The notes under the pieces are model-generated. The model was given only the letters and a program-made list of their open reading frames with translations. It made no database searches and was not told the DNA's origin. A DNA stretch of 64,000 bases from positions 289,819 through 353,818 of the forward strand of contig CAMPKA010000001.1 in the NCBI GenBank assembly GCA_946887075.1, given 5' to 3'. The position numbers were made by a program, and so were the translations under genes. Shown here one piece after another: positions 18,507 through 26,521 of the stretch. Numbering within the stretch: position 1 is the stretch's first letter; the number at the start of each line of letters is the position of its first letter. This stretch comes from an uncultured Salinimicrobium sp. (GTDB taxonomy: Bacteria; Bacteroidota; Bacteroidia; Flavobacteriales; Flavobacteriaceae).

Positions 18507-20405
18507 ATGAGCGATGCTTTAAAACATGAATGCGGAATAGCCCTGATCAGATTGCTCAAGCCTCTCCAGTTTTACAAGGACAAATATGGGAGTGCTTTTT
18601 ACGGCGTCAACAAGATGTATCTGATGATGGAGAAGCAGCACAACAGAGGGCAGGACGGTGCGGGTTTCGCCAGCATCAAACTTGATACGCAACCAGGGGA
18701 AAGATACATCAGCCGGATCAGGTCCAATGCTGCCCAGCCTATACAGGACATATTCGCTCAAATCAACGCCCGTATTAATGAGGAAATCCAGATGCATCCG
18801 GATTATGCGGAGGATGTTGCAAAACAGAAGAAAAACATCCCCTATATTGGAGAACTATTCCTGGGCCATGTCCGGTACGGAACATTCGGGAAAAACAGCG
18901 TGGAAGCTGTTCACCCCTTTCTGCGTCAGAATAACTGGATGCACCGAAATCTGATCGTGGCCGGAAATTTTAACATGACCAATGTTCACCAGCTTTTCAA
19001 CAATCTTGTAGAGTTGGGACAACATCCGAAGGAAAAAGCAGACACGGTAACTGTTATGGAGAAGATCGGGCATTTTCTCGATGATGAGGTGCGAAAACTC
19101 TATAAGAAATTGAAAGCCGAAGGATTTTCTAAGGTCCAGGCTTCCCCTTTGATCGCAGAACAGCTCAATGTCGCCAAAATCCTTAGAAAGTCCTCCAAGA
19201 ACTGGGACGGGGGATATGCAATGGCAGGACTTCTGGGGCATGGAGATTCCTTTGTGTTACGCGATCCCGCAGGGATTCGGCCGACGTACTTTTACCAAGA
19301 TGAGGAGGTTGTTGTGGTGGCTTCGGAAAGACCTGTAATCCAGACCGTCTTTAATGTAGCCTTCGATAAGGTTGAGGAACTCCCTCCTGGACATGCCATC
19401 ATTACAAAAAAAGATGGTCAGGTCAGGATCAAGAAAATTCTGGAGCCCCTTGAAAGAAAAGCGTGTTCCTTTGAAAGAATCTATTTCTCCAGAGGAAGTG
19501 ATGCGGAGATCTATCGCGAACGAAAAACACTGGGCAAGCTTTTGATGCCGGAGGTGCTCAAAGCCATCGATCATGACACGATCAACACCGTGTTCTCCTA
19601 TATCCCCAATACAGCAGAGACCTCGTTTTACGGAATGGTTGAAGCAGCACAGGACGAACTGAACAAACAAAAGAACGACACCATTCTAGCGGAAAAGGAA
19701 AGTCTGACAGATAAGCGACTTCAGGAGATCCTCTCCCACCGGCTCAGGACAGAAAAGATCGCGATAAAGGACGCCAAGTTAAGGACCTTTATCACTGAGG
19801 ACAGCAGCAGGGATGATCTGGTAGCGCATGTATATGACGTTACCTACGGGGTCGTGAGGCCTGAGGATAATCTGGTGATCATAGATGACAGTATAGTCCG
19901 GGGAACCACGCTGAAGAAGAGCATCATTAAAATGATGGATCGTACTGGTCCTAAAAAGATCATTATTGTATCCTCGGCACCGCAGATCCGCTATCCGGAC
20001 TGTTATGGCATTGATATGGCCCGCCTGGAGGATCTTGTCGCTTTCCGGGCAGCCCTGGAATTACTGGAAGAACAGGGGAAAAAAGACCTGATTGAACAGG
20101 TTTATCATAAATGTAAGGCTCAGGTGGGGCTGGAGGATAAGGAAGTTGAAAATTTTGTCAAGGAAATATACGCACCGTTTTCGGATGAGCAGATTTCAGA
20201 TAAGATCGCACATTTGCTAAGCGAAGAAACCGTGAAGGCTGAGGTTCGCATTATCTACCAGTCTGTAGACAATCTTCACAAGGCATGCCCCAAGAACCTG
20301 GGAGACTGGTATTTCACGGGGGACTATCCCACCTTCGGGGGAAATAGGGTCGTTAACCGGGCTTTCATAAACTTTTACGAAGGGAACAAAGACCGGGCCT
20401 ATTAA
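18507..20405 (+). CDS. purF: PurF-like amidophosphoribosyltransferase, long Bacteroidota form
   Basis: Glutamine amidotransferase plus phosphoribosyltransferase; would make phosphoribosylamine from PRPP and glutamine, the first step of purine synthesis. The N-terminal nucleophile Cys9 follows a short propeptide (HECGIALI). Class II glutaminase motifs follow: NRGQDGAGFA, GHVRYGTFG and the oxyanion AGNFNMTN. The PRPP-binding signature VIIDDSIVRGTT is near residue 460. At 632 aa it is clearly longer than canonical PurF (about 470-510); extra sequence lies in the glutaminase half (a helical segment around residues 80-120 and 185-230) and at the C-terminus. Long versions of this kind are usual in flavobacteria. 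No Fe-S cysteine pattern is visible. Whether it is the only PurF of the organism cannot be told. Confidence 0.85.
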   Translation: MSDALKHECGIALIRLLKPLQFYKDKYGSAFYGVNKMYLMMEKQHNRGQDGAGFASIKLDTQPGERYISRIRSNAAQPIQDIFAQINARINEEIQMHPDYAEDVAKQKKNIPYIGELFLGHVRYGTFGKNSVEAVHPFLRQNNWMHRNLIVAGNFNMTNVHQLFNNLVELGQHPKEKADTVTVMEKIGHFLDDEVRKLYKKLKAEGFSKVQASPLIAEQLNVAKILRKSSKNWDGGYAMAGLLGHGDSFVLRDPAGIRPTYFYQDEEVVVVASERPVIQTVFNVAFDKVEELPPGHAIITKKDGQVRIKKILEPLERKACSFERIYFSRGSDAEIYRERKTLGKLLMPEVLKAIDHDTINTVFSYIPNTAETSFYGMVEAAQDELNKQKNDTILAEKESLTDKRLQEILSHRLRTEKIAIKDAKLRTFITEDSSRDDLVAHVYDVTYGVVRPEDNLVIIDDSIVRGTTLKKSIIKMMDRTGPKKIIIVSSAPQIRYPDCYGIDMARLEDLVAFRAALELLEEQGKKDLIEQVYHKCKAQVGLEDKEVENFVKEIYAPFSDEQISDKIAHLLSEETVKAEVRIIYQSVDNLHKACPKNLGDWYFTGDYPTFGGNRVVNRAFINFYEGNKDRAY

Positions 20406-20478
20406 GAAGGAATTTCCTACCTAATTATATTGTTTTTTACACTTTATCCAGATTATAAGCACTTCATCTAAAAGATAG

Positions 20479-20507
20479 TGAAAGCTGATTAATATTATCT
20501 ATCTTTA
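20479..20507 (+). promoter_or_regulatory. promoter of small RNA copy 1
   Basis: TATCTTTA at 20500-20507 matches TAnnTTT(G/A). TGAAAGCT at 20479-20486 recurs before the second small RNA at almost the same distance (25 against 27 nt from the conserved core). The two leaders otherwise differ, so the box looks functional. Confidence 0.5.
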
Positions 20508-20511
20508 CAAT

Positions 20512-20581
20512 GCCATAACATAAGTAGGTTAAGTTCATGGTAGATTTGGGGCAAAAAAGGTGGAGCTTTCCACCTTTTTTA
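20512..20581 (+). ncRNA. candidate small RNA, copy 1
   Basis: About 69 nt with no convincing ORF. Bases 20511-20553 form a 43-nt core that is identical to 37285-37327 on the other strand. The 3' end is a Rho-independent terminator: a perfect 12-bp stem AAAAAAGGTGGA / TCCACCTTTTTT (20553-20564 and 20569-20580) with a GCTT loop. A promoter box lies 4 bp before the core. Identity of the core between two unlinked copies, together with a conserved promoter box, indicates an RNA gene and not a mere terminator of the PurF gene, whose stop is 107 bp upstream. I do not recognise the family by sequence; comparison with known flavobacterial RNA motifs (for example Flavo-1) is the obvious test. Confidence 0.7.
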
Positions 20582-20598
20582 TTTTATACAGGTCGGGG

Positions 20599-21354
20599 TT
20601 ATTCCCACCTCCTGATCTCGAACCGATCCCCTTCGAATATCCCATAAGTGTAGTGGTTCACCCAATCTCCAACATTGACGTAGGTCGCAGAATCGTTAAG
20701 AGGAACCTCGAGGGGAAGATGCCGGTGGCCGAAAACGAAAAAATCCCTGTGACGCTCCTCGAGCTTTTCCTTACTGTATTGGACGAGCCATTCCCGATCC
20801 TCCCCCATGTATTGCATATCTTCCTCACCCGAAATCAGTTTGTTCCGGACAGAAAAATACTGCGCCAGAGGCATTCCGAGATCCGGATGGAGCCACCGGT
20901 ATAACCATTTTGCCCAGGGATGGACGAACAATTTTTTCATCCTTTTATAGCCTTTGTCCCCCGGTCCAAGACCATCTCCATGTGCGATATAGAAATCCTT
21001 ATTGTTAAAGGTATACTCTCGAGCTTCATGAAATACAGGGATGTCCAATTCTTTATGGAAATAATCCTTCATCCAAAGGTCATGATTTCCAACAAAAAAA
21101 CATACTGGTATCCCCTCGTCCCTGATACTGGCGAGTTCTCCCAATACCCGGACAAAACCCTTAGGAACGACATGTTGGTACTCGAACCAAAAATCAAATA
21201 GGTCCCCTAACAGGAAAATCACAGCAGCATCTTTCCTGACATGCTTCAGCCATGCCACGAACTTCTCCTCCCGGATCCGGCTTTCTTTTGCCGTAGGTGC
21301 TCCTAGATGATTATCACTGGCGAAGTAGAGCTTCTTTCCTTCTGGAAGATCCAT
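20599..21354 (-). CDS. lpxH: UDP-2,3-diacylglucosamine hydrolase-type metallophosphatase
   Basis: Calcineurin-like phosphoesterase that splits UDP-2,3-diacylglucosamine to lipid X in lipid A synthesis, or a close flavobacterial relative. Start at 21354 (MDLPEGKKLYFASDNHLG) is chosen over an in-frame Met 13 codons upstream. Metal-site motifs: FASDNHLG (Asp and His; most family members have SDxHL), LLGDLFDFWFE, FVGNHDLWM, the His pair in YIAHGDGLGPGD and FGHRHLP. Length 251 aa fits. It is convergent with the small RNA and transcribed alone. The enzyme is peripheral at the inner membrane. Confidence 0.87.
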   Translation of the reverse strand: MDLPEGKKLYFASDNHLGAPTAKESRIREEKFVAWLKHVRKDAAVIFLLGDLFDFWFEYQHVVPKGFVRVLGELASIRDEGIPVCFFVGNHDLWMKDYFHKELDIPVFHEAREYTFNNKDFYIAHGDGLGPGDKGYKRMKKLFVHPWAKWLYRWLHPDLGMPLAQYFSVRNKLISGEEDMQYMGEDREWLVQYSKEKLEERHRDFFVFGHRHLPLEVPLNDSATYVNVGDWVNHYTYGIFEGDRFEIRRWE

Positions 21355-21504
21355 AAAGAGGATTTCTTTGAAAGATAAAGTTAATAATTCCAAGTTAAAA
21401 TCTTCTCAAAAAACCCAGGGTTTTGGCTTTGATCTTTGAAGGCTCCGCAATTAGCGCTAATTTTAGTCCGCATACTGCAGATCTACTACCAACAGGAATA
21501 GACT

Positions 21505-22137
21505 ATGCTACATCCCAAAAACTTGAAATATTCAGGGAAGCCACTGGAAGAGGCTCAAAAGGCCTTGATCATGATCCACGGGAGGGGTGCACTTGCAGAG
21601 GATGTGCTAAGGGTTGCAGACCATTTGGATTGCGAGGATTTTGCCCTGATTGCTCCTCAGGCCTACAATAACAGCTGGTATCCCTTATCTTTTTTAGCTC
21701 CGGAGAACAAGAACCAACCATGGCTTAATAGCGCTCTTGATCTTCTAGGACTGCTGGAAAAAGATCTGGTATCTGCCGGGATTCCAACAGAAAATATATA
21801 TTTCTTTGGGTTCTCGCAGGGGGCCTGTCTGACTCTGGAATACGTCACCAGGAATGCCAAAAAATATGGTGGGGTAATCGCTATAATTGGGGGACTGATA
21901 GGGGAGAACCTCAATACGGGAAATTATATCACAGATTTTCAAGGAACCAGAATCTACCTAGGAACGAGCGATCCGGATCTACACGTTCCGGTCAAACGTG
22001 TCAAGAGAACAGGGGATATTCTTAGATCCAAGAACGCCAACGTAGATTTGAAGGTCTTCAAAAATGCCGGACATACAATCCTAAGAGAGGAAATATCCGA
22101 GGCCAACGCCTTCGTATTCAGACCAGAGAGCGAGTAG
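21505..22137 (+). CDS. phospholipase/carboxylesterase-family alpha/beta hydrolase
   Basis: Serine hydrolase of 210 aa with an intact triad: nucleophile in FFGFSQGACLTLEYV, an acidic residue in the SDPDLHVP segment and His in NAGHTI. The oxyanion region is MIHGRGALAEDV. It is most like the small cytosolic esterases (YpfH/acyl-protein thioesterase type). No signal peptide is present. It is convergent with the QueD-like gene (4 bp between stops). Substrate unknown. Confidence 0.87.
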   Translation: MLHPKNLKYSGKPLEEAQKALIMIHGRGALAEDVLRVADHLDCEDFALIAPQAYNNSWYPLSFLAPENKNQPWLNSALDLLGLLEKDLVSAGIPTENIYFFGFSQGACLTLEYVTRNAKKYGGVIAIIGGLIGENLNTGNYITDFQGTRIYLGTSDPDLHVPVKRVKRTGDILRSKNANVDLKVFKNAGHTILREEISEANAFVFRPESE

Positions 22138-22141
22138 TTTT

Positions 22142-22594
22142 CTAAAAGTTGTCCGAGGCATGCCATTCCGCAAAGGAGGTCTCAGTTTCCTGGAGTTTCA
22201 AAGAGTGAAGCTCAACGCCTTTGGGCAATCTCCTGCTGATTTTATCTGCAAAATCCTGGATCATGTTTTCACTGGTAGGCTGGTAATCGACCAAAATAAT
22301 GCTATGACCCCGCTTCTGCAATTCTTCCGCCAGTTCAACGTGGGCGGTTTGGCGGTTAAACACGGTGGCATGGTCGAACTCATCGACAATTTCCTGCCTC
22401 ACAATCCGTTTCAAATCTCCGAAATCGATCACCATTCCGTTCTTGACATGTTCAGGATCATCAATAGGGCTTCCGATAACCGTCACCTCTAATTTATAGC
22501 TGTGTCCGTGGACATTCCTGCACTTTCCGTCATAGCCGAAAAGCGCATGGCCGGCTTCGAAGAAAAAGCGTTTGGTGATCCTGATCATTCCCAT
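22142..22594 (-). CDS. queD: 6-pyruvoyltetrahydropterin synthase/QueD-family protein
   Basis: Zinc enzyme of the PTPS fold, 150 aa. It most likely makes 6-carboxytetrahydropterin for queuosine synthesis. Zinc ligands are visible as His in FEAGHALFG and the two His of NVHGHSYKLEV; the catalytic Cys is in GKCRNVHGH. DEFDHATVFN and PTSENMIQ complete the family pattern. Met3 (22588) is an alternative start. The box CAAAGATA (22611-22618; TATCTTTG on the minus strand) is a good -7 element about 17 bp upstream. No other queuosine gene is nearby, so tetrahydrobiopterin-type chemistry cannot be ruled out. Confidence 0.88.
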   Translation of the reverse strand: MGMIRITKRFFFEAGHALFGYDGKCRNVHGHSYKLEVTVIGSPIDDPEHVKNGMVIDFGDLKRIVRQEIVDEFDHATVFNRQTAHVELAEELQKRGHSIILVDYQPTSENMIQDFADKISRRLPKGVELHSLKLQETETSFAEWHASDNF

Positions 22595-22610
22595 AAATCC
22601 CTTTTTAGGG

Positions 22611-22618
22611 CAAAGATA
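22611..22618 (-). promoter_or_regulatory. -7 promoter box of the QueD-like gene
   Basis: Reads TATCTTTG on the minus strand, then CC, a full match to TAnnTTTG, 17 bp before the ATG at 22594. Confidence 0.5.
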
Positions 22619-22718
22619 GTTCTTTATATGAACAATTTGTGGAGCACAGGGTCCAGGACGGGATGCTATTTTTTAAAGCAAAATGGACTTTCAAGATGAC
22701 TACCTGTGGATTTAGGGA

Positions 22719-22726
22719 TACTTTTG
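22719..22726 (+). promoter_or_regulatory. -7 promoter box of the 2OG-Fe(II) oxygenase gene
   Basis: TACTTTTG followed by C matches TAnnTTTG. It lies inside the longest possible reading frame, which argues that the gene begins downstream, at the GTG at 22741. Confidence 0.5.
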
Positions 22727-22740
22727 CAACAAAAAGAGCA

Positions 22741-23355
22741 GTGGAAGAAAAAACCGTTTATGAACGCATCATAGCCGATCTCTTGGATCAGCAATATGCC
22801 GTGGTGGAAAATTTCTTTGATCCCTCCACAGTAGAAGAGATCCGGGAGGCACTACTTTTCAAATATGAAGAGGATAGGTTCAAAAAAGCTGCAATTGGGA
22901 ACCGCACCAATGAAACGATCGCGAGATCCATTCGGGGAGATTTCATCCTCTGGCTCAACGAAAAGGAAGCCGGACCCTCCGAAAAAAAGTTTTTTGAAAA
23001 GGTCAATGATATGGTTCAATATTTAAACAGAACCTGCTTCCTCGGAATTATTCAAAAAGAGTTTCATTATGCCGTCTATCCTGAAGGAACCTTTTATAAA
23101 CGTCATCTGGATACCTTCCAGAACGATGATCGGAGAAAACTCTCATTGGTATTGTACCTCAATGAACAGGAATGGAAACCGGAGTATGGAGGAGCGCTTG
23201 TGCTATATCCACAAAAGAATGGTGCGGAGGAAGAGGTGACCTTGTTTCCTTATCCAGGGCGGATGATCATTTTTGAGAGCCAGATACTCGAACACGAAGT
23301 AAAGCCTGTCAAGAAACCGCGCCTTAGTATAACAGGATGGCTAAAGACGCGTTGA
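22741..23355 (+). CDS. 2-oxoglutarate/Fe(II)-dependent oxygenase
   Basis: Double-stranded beta-helix dioxygenase of the prolyl-4-hydroxylase-like group, 204 aa from the GTG at 22741. The iron triad is visible as His and Asp in FYKRHLDTFQ and the distal His in ILEHEVKPV; the 2-oxoglutarate-binding Arg is in KKPRLSITGWL. LSLVLYLN and YGGALVLYP are typical of the fold. In-frame ATGs at 22639 and 22696 lie upstream, but a good promoter box at 22719-22726 falls between them and the domain, so I prefer the GTG. Target is unknown; family members hydroxylate proteins or small molecules. Confidence 0.85.
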   Translation: MEEKTVYERIIADLLDQQYAVVENFFDPSTVEEIREALLFKYEEDRFKKAAIGNRTNETIARSIRGDFILWLNEKEAGPSEKKFFEKVNDMVQYLNRTCFLGIIQKEFHYAVYPEGTFYKRHLDTFQNDDRRKLSLVLYLNEQEWKPEYGGALVLYPQKNGAEEEVTLFPYPGRMIIFESQILEHEVKPVKKPRLSITGWLKTR

Positions 23356-23386
23356 GGTAGGTTTGGTTCGGACATAGAATTCCCTC

Positions 23387-23572
23387 CTATTGCTCCCCTC
23401 TTTCCCGGCGTTTTCTCCAGCGGAATCTCGCATAAAGGAAGACAGCCAGAACGAGCAGAATTCCCAAAAGATAAGGCCATCGTTCCTCCAAAAAGGAGGT
23501 GAGATCAAATGGCCATTGTTCCTCAATGGTAGCGGGCTCCTCTTTCGGCAGATGTTCCTGTTGCAAATCCAT
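23387..23572 (-). CDS. small single-span membrane protein
   Basis: 61 aa: an acidic, glutamate-rich N-terminal half (QQEHLPKEEPATIEEQW), one hydrophobic helix (YLLGILLVLAVFLYARF) and a strongly basic end (RWRKRRERGEQ). The charge pattern predicts the N-terminus outside and the tail in the cytosol. It begins 2 bp after the preceding small membrane gene, which itself is coupled to the enoyl-CoA hydratase. No recognised family. Codon use and position in a compact operon support a real gene. Confidence 0.6.
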   Translation of the reverse strand: MDLQQEHLPKEEPATIEEQWPFDLTSFLEERWPYLLGILLVLAVFLYARFRWRKRRERGEQ

Positions 23573-23574
23573 GT

Positions 23575-23754
23575 TCAGTCAGTTTTGGAGGACCCTTTTC
23601 TACCTTTTAAAAAATACAGAAGAACAAAAAGCAGCAAAATAGCTGCTGCAATGACAGCCCAGAAATTACTTCCGATGAAATATCCGATTTCATATCCGAC
23701 TTGATAGAGAACGGACTGTTGATCTTCTGCAGCTTGTAAGGCAATGGTCCTCAT
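23575..23754 (-). CDS. small single-span membrane protein (59 aa)
   Basis: Frame from ATG at 23754 to TGA at 23575. The N-terminal part reads MRTIALQAAEDQQSVLYQ, followed by a glycine-containing amphipathic stretch (VGYEIGYFIGSNF), a hydrophobic helix (WAVIAAAILLLFVLLYF) and a basic tail (LKGRKGSSKTD). The ATG overlaps the stop of the enoyl-CoA hydratase as ATGA, and the next small gene starts 2 bp after its stop, so the three are translated as a unit. Function unknown; a partner for a membrane complex is possible. Confidence 0.6.
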   Translation of the reverse strand: MRTIALQAAEDQQSVLYQVGYEIGYFIGSNFWAVIAAAILLLFVLLYFLKGRKGSSKTD

Positions 23755-24530
23755 GATCGCTTTTTATATTTTTTCAGTGCCGTCCTTGTGAATTCTGAAA
23801 GGACGAGCTTTCCTGAAACACCAGCTCTTTCTGATAATAAAGGCTCCCAGTCTCCCGATTCTTCCCAGAGCATTTTCTTGACCTGGTAGAGCGCTTCTGG
23901 ATTATATCCGGCCAGCTCATGAACGAAATTGTCCAGTTCTTTGTCCATTTCCGCTACAGAATCAAAGACCTTTGCGAAGAGTCCCTTCTCCTGAGACCAA
24001 TAGGCGCTTTTCCATTCCTTCGGAGCCAGACAAAGTTCCGAAAGCGCGGCAACTCCCATTTTTCTTCGGACTGCCGGTGCTATAACAAAAGGGCCGATTC
24101 CAATGCTGAGTTCCGAAAGCCGCACGGCCGCCTGTACTGTAGCAAAGCAGTAATCACAGGCAGCGGCAAGGCCTACACCGCCCCCGACCGTTTTCCCATG
24201 AATTCTTCCGATGATGAGTTTGCGGCATTTTTTCATCGCATTGATCACGTTTGCAAAGCCAGAAAAAAATTGTTTTCCTTCCTCCAGGTCTCCTACTGCT
24301 AAAAGTTCATCAAAGGAAGCCCCGGCGCAAAATGCCTTTTCTCCTTCAGAGCGTAACACGATAATCCTCACCTGATCCTCTTCCGAGAGCCGGTCCAGCT
24401 CATGGTGAAGTCTCTCAAGAAGAACAGCAGGAAAGGAATTTCCGGCGGGATGGCCGAATTCCAAGGTTGCTATTCCATCGGATATCCTGGTGTAGAGGCT
24501 TCCATTATCGCGTTCGGTCATAAGCGGCAT
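23751..24530 (-). CDS. enoyl-CoA hydratase/isomerase-family protein
   Basis: Crotonase-fold enzyme, 259 aa; Met4 (24521) is an alternative start. The CoA-binding/oxyanion motifs are FCAGASFDELL and IHGKTVGGGVGLAAACDYCFA. The position that carries the first catalytic Glu in hydratases is inside GKTVGGGVGL, without an obvious Glu; the later region reads LSELSIGIGPFVIAP, with a Glu at the expected second site. Substrate cannot be assigned: methylglutaconyl-CoA hydratase-like and paa-type members are similar. The 3' end is coupled by ATGA to two tiny membrane genes, an unusual context. Confidence 0.85.
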   Translation of the reverse strand: MPLMTERDNGSLYTRISDGIATLEFGHPAGNSFPAVLLERLHHELDRLSEEDQVRIIVLRSEGEKAFCAGASFDELLAVGDLEEGKQFFSGFANVINAMKKCRKLIIGRIHGKTVGGGVGLAAACDYCFATVQAAVRLSELSIGIGPFVIAPAVRRKMGVAALSELCLAPKEWKSAYWSQEKGLFAKVFDSVAEMDKELDNFVHELAGYNPEALYQVKKMLWEESGDWEPLLSERAGVSGKLVLSEFTRTALKKYKKRS

Positions 24531-24575
24531 TTTTGTAAAGTTAAGACTTCATCTCCACATTTTCAGGTAGAAGCC

Positions 24576-25913
24576 TTAAACATTCCCTTCGGAGATCTCC
24601 TTCAGGTATTTTATCCGAAACTTTACCACCAGAGAAATGCTCCGGATCAACATCCATACAAAGAATGCGATCCAGATTCCGTGCAGCTTAAGCCCGAGGT
24701 AATCAGTCAAGAGAAGAACAGGTGTGAAGCCAAGAAAGGTAGCGCTTAGAAGCAGGTTCCGGAGGTAGGTCGCCTCTCCTAGACCTTTGAAGATGCCGTC
24801 AAAAATAAAAGCTATTGCGTTGAAAGGCTGCATCAAAAGTACCAACCAAAATACTGAGCTGAACAGTGCGAGTACAGATAATTCCCCGGTAAAGATCTCG
24901 CCGATCTGATCGTAGAACAAGCTGCAAATCCCGATGAGGAAAATGGCGATGATTACGGAAAATTTACTGATATCCAAACTCATGGTCCACAGACTCCTGA
25001 AATCACGGGCTCCTAGAAGCCTGCCGCCTATGGCGTTACCCGCACTGGCATATCCATCTATAAAAAAGGAGAAGAAGAGCCAGATATTCATCAGGATACT
25101 TTGGGCGGCGATATAGGTCTTACCGTAGTCTGTTGCATAGGCATTGGCCAGATAGATCGCAAAGTTCAGGGCTGCAGTCCGTACAAAGAGATTCCCGCTC
25201 ATCAACAGCAGGTCTTTCAACTGAGGATTGAGGCTTCTCCCCAGATGGAGGTGAAACGGGGTCTTACGGAAGAAAAAATAGAGCGCCATTACGAGCATGA
25301 GCAGTTGGGCCAGTAGACTTGCATAGGCAGCTCCCTCCAGATGCAAGGGCGGAATGACACCCTCTATACCATAAACAAGAACCAGGTCGAGCACCACATT
25401 GAGGGCGGCACCTGCCAGACTGCATTTCATGGCCCATAGCGTATTCTGAAGCCCCCGGAAAACCCCGAATAAAGCGAAGGTTACCAGGGTGAGGGGGAAG
25501 CCCAAGGCTCGGATTCTGTAATAATCCGCTGCGTAGGCGAGCACTTTCCCTTGTGCATTGTAGGCCTGAAATATTTCATGAGCGAAATAGGCGGTGACGG
25601 CATAAATGACCAAACTCAGGAGAAGGTTGAAAAAGACAGCCTGTGGGACAAGTGTCTTTACGGCATGAAGCCGTCTTCTCCCCAGATGCTGCGAAACCAT
25701 GGCTGAAATACTTGTTTTGGTCTGGGCTACTATCCAGATGATGGCAGAAAGAAAAGAACCCACGATACCCGCGGCAGCAAGGGCTTCTACCGGATCCTGA
25801 TCCACATTTCCTATTATCGCGATGTCCGTCAGGGAAATAAGGGGTTCCGCAATTCCTGCCACTATAGCGGGAATAGCCAGCCTGTTGATCTCCTGGAACG
25901 ATACTTTAGACAC
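24576..25913 (-). CDS. MATE-family efflux transporter
   Basis: Multidrug/toxin extrusion antiporter of the inner membrane, 445 aa with about 12 hydrophobic helices arranged as two similar halves. It starts with GTG at 25913 (VSKVSFQEINRLAIPAI). The N-terminal motif AIPAIVAGIAEPLISLTDIAIIGN, given here as about residues 13-36, and LEGAAYASLLAQL / GLGEATYLRN match the DinF-like branch. It follows the GNAT gene after 2 bp and precedes the enoyl-CoA hydratase by 45 bp. Substrate unknown. Confidence 0.92.
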   Translation of the reverse strand: MSKVSFQEINRLAIPAIVAGIAEPLISLTDIAIIGNVDQDPVEALAAAGIVGSFLSAIIWIVAQTKTSISAMVSQHLGRRRLHAVKTLVPQAVFFNLLLSLVIYAVTAYFAHEIFQAYNAQGKVLAYAADYYRIRALGFPLTLVTFALFGVFRGLQNTLWAMKCSLAGAALNVVLDLVLVYGIEGVIPPLHLEGAAYASLLAQLLMLVMALYFFFRKTPFHLHLGRSLNPQLKDLLLMSGNLFVRTAALNFAIYLANAYATDYGKTYIAAQSILMNIWLFFSFFIDGYASAGNAIGGRLLGARDFRSLWTMSLDISKFSVIIAIFLIGICSLFYDQIGEIFTGELSVLALFSSVFWLVLLMQPFNAIAFIFDGIFKGLGEATYLRNLLLSATFLGFTPVLLLTDYLGLKLHGIWIAFFVWMLIRSISLVVKFRIKYLKEISEGNV

Positions 25914-25915
25914 CT

Positions 25916-26416
25916 CTACAGCACTTTTTCATAACAGTAAAAGGGATGCGGGCTCTGCATCGGAAAGAAAACATTTCCCAACCTTTTATAGCCCCTGCAC
26001 TCATAGAATTTCTGATTCCTGATATTTTTACTAAAGGTATCTAGCCGGACGGAAACCAGATCCTTTTCACGTGCGCATCCTTCAGCAAAATCCATGAGCG
26101 CACGTCCATGACCGTTACCCCAGGACTCGGGTCGGGTGGCGAGTCTGTGTACGTAAAGATTGTTGCCGCTTTCTGTCATCCAATTTATCGGAAGGTATTC
26201 CTCATCCATATCCGTTGTCAGAACAACAATTCCAGCAATACCAGTGGAGGCTCTCAGCACGTAAATTTCCTCCTTTTCCACATCGGAAACCAGCCTTTTA
26301 AGGCTCGGGTAGTGCCGGTTCCACTGGAAAATACCCATTTCCTGCATCGCCACGGCACAATGTTCTGTGAGTTGCTTGATCACAGGGAGATCCGCTAGAG
26401 TAGCTTTTTCTATCAT
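25916..26416 (-). CDS. GNAT-family N-acetyltransferase
   Basis: 166-aa acetyltransferase. The acetyl-CoA-binding motif A is present as HRLATRPESWGNGHGRALMDFAEG (about residues 90-113; R/Q-x-x-G-x-G/A type), and the C-terminal motif B reads NQKFYECRGYKRLG. It lacks recognisable substrate features. It is the first gene of a run that continues into the MATE transporter (2 bp gap). Confidence 0.87.
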   Translation of the reverse strand: MIEKATLADLPVIKQLTEHCAVAMQEMGIFQWNRHYPSLKRLVSDVEKEEIYVLRASTGIAGIVVLTTDMDEEYLPINWMTESGNNLYVHRLATRPESWGNGHGRALMDFAEGCAREKDLVSVRLDTFSKNIRNQKFYECRGYKRLGNVFFPMQSPHPFYCYEKVL

Positions 26417-26465
26417 GTCCTTTCATCAAAGTCTCAAAAATAATTGATGTGCAATGGAATTATGG

Positions 26466-26497
26466 TTTTTCCGTAAAAAATAAATTTTCTACATTTG
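26466..26497 (+). promoter_or_regulatory. tRNA-Ala promoter
   Basis: TACATTTG at 26490-26497 is a perfect TAnnTTTG box; GTTTTT ends at 26470, giving TTTT-N19-TACATTTG, close to the Bacteroidota -33/-7 arrangement. The tRNA begins 25 bp later. Confidence 0.55.
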
Positions 26498-26521
26498 CCA
26501 AGAGATCAATTTAGATCAAAC

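Noticed and set aside
21423..21671. 82-aa plus-strand frame ahead of and into the esterase gene
   Set aside because: Overlaps the esterase in another frame and has no domain. Its Cys-rich end comes from the esterase coding sequence.
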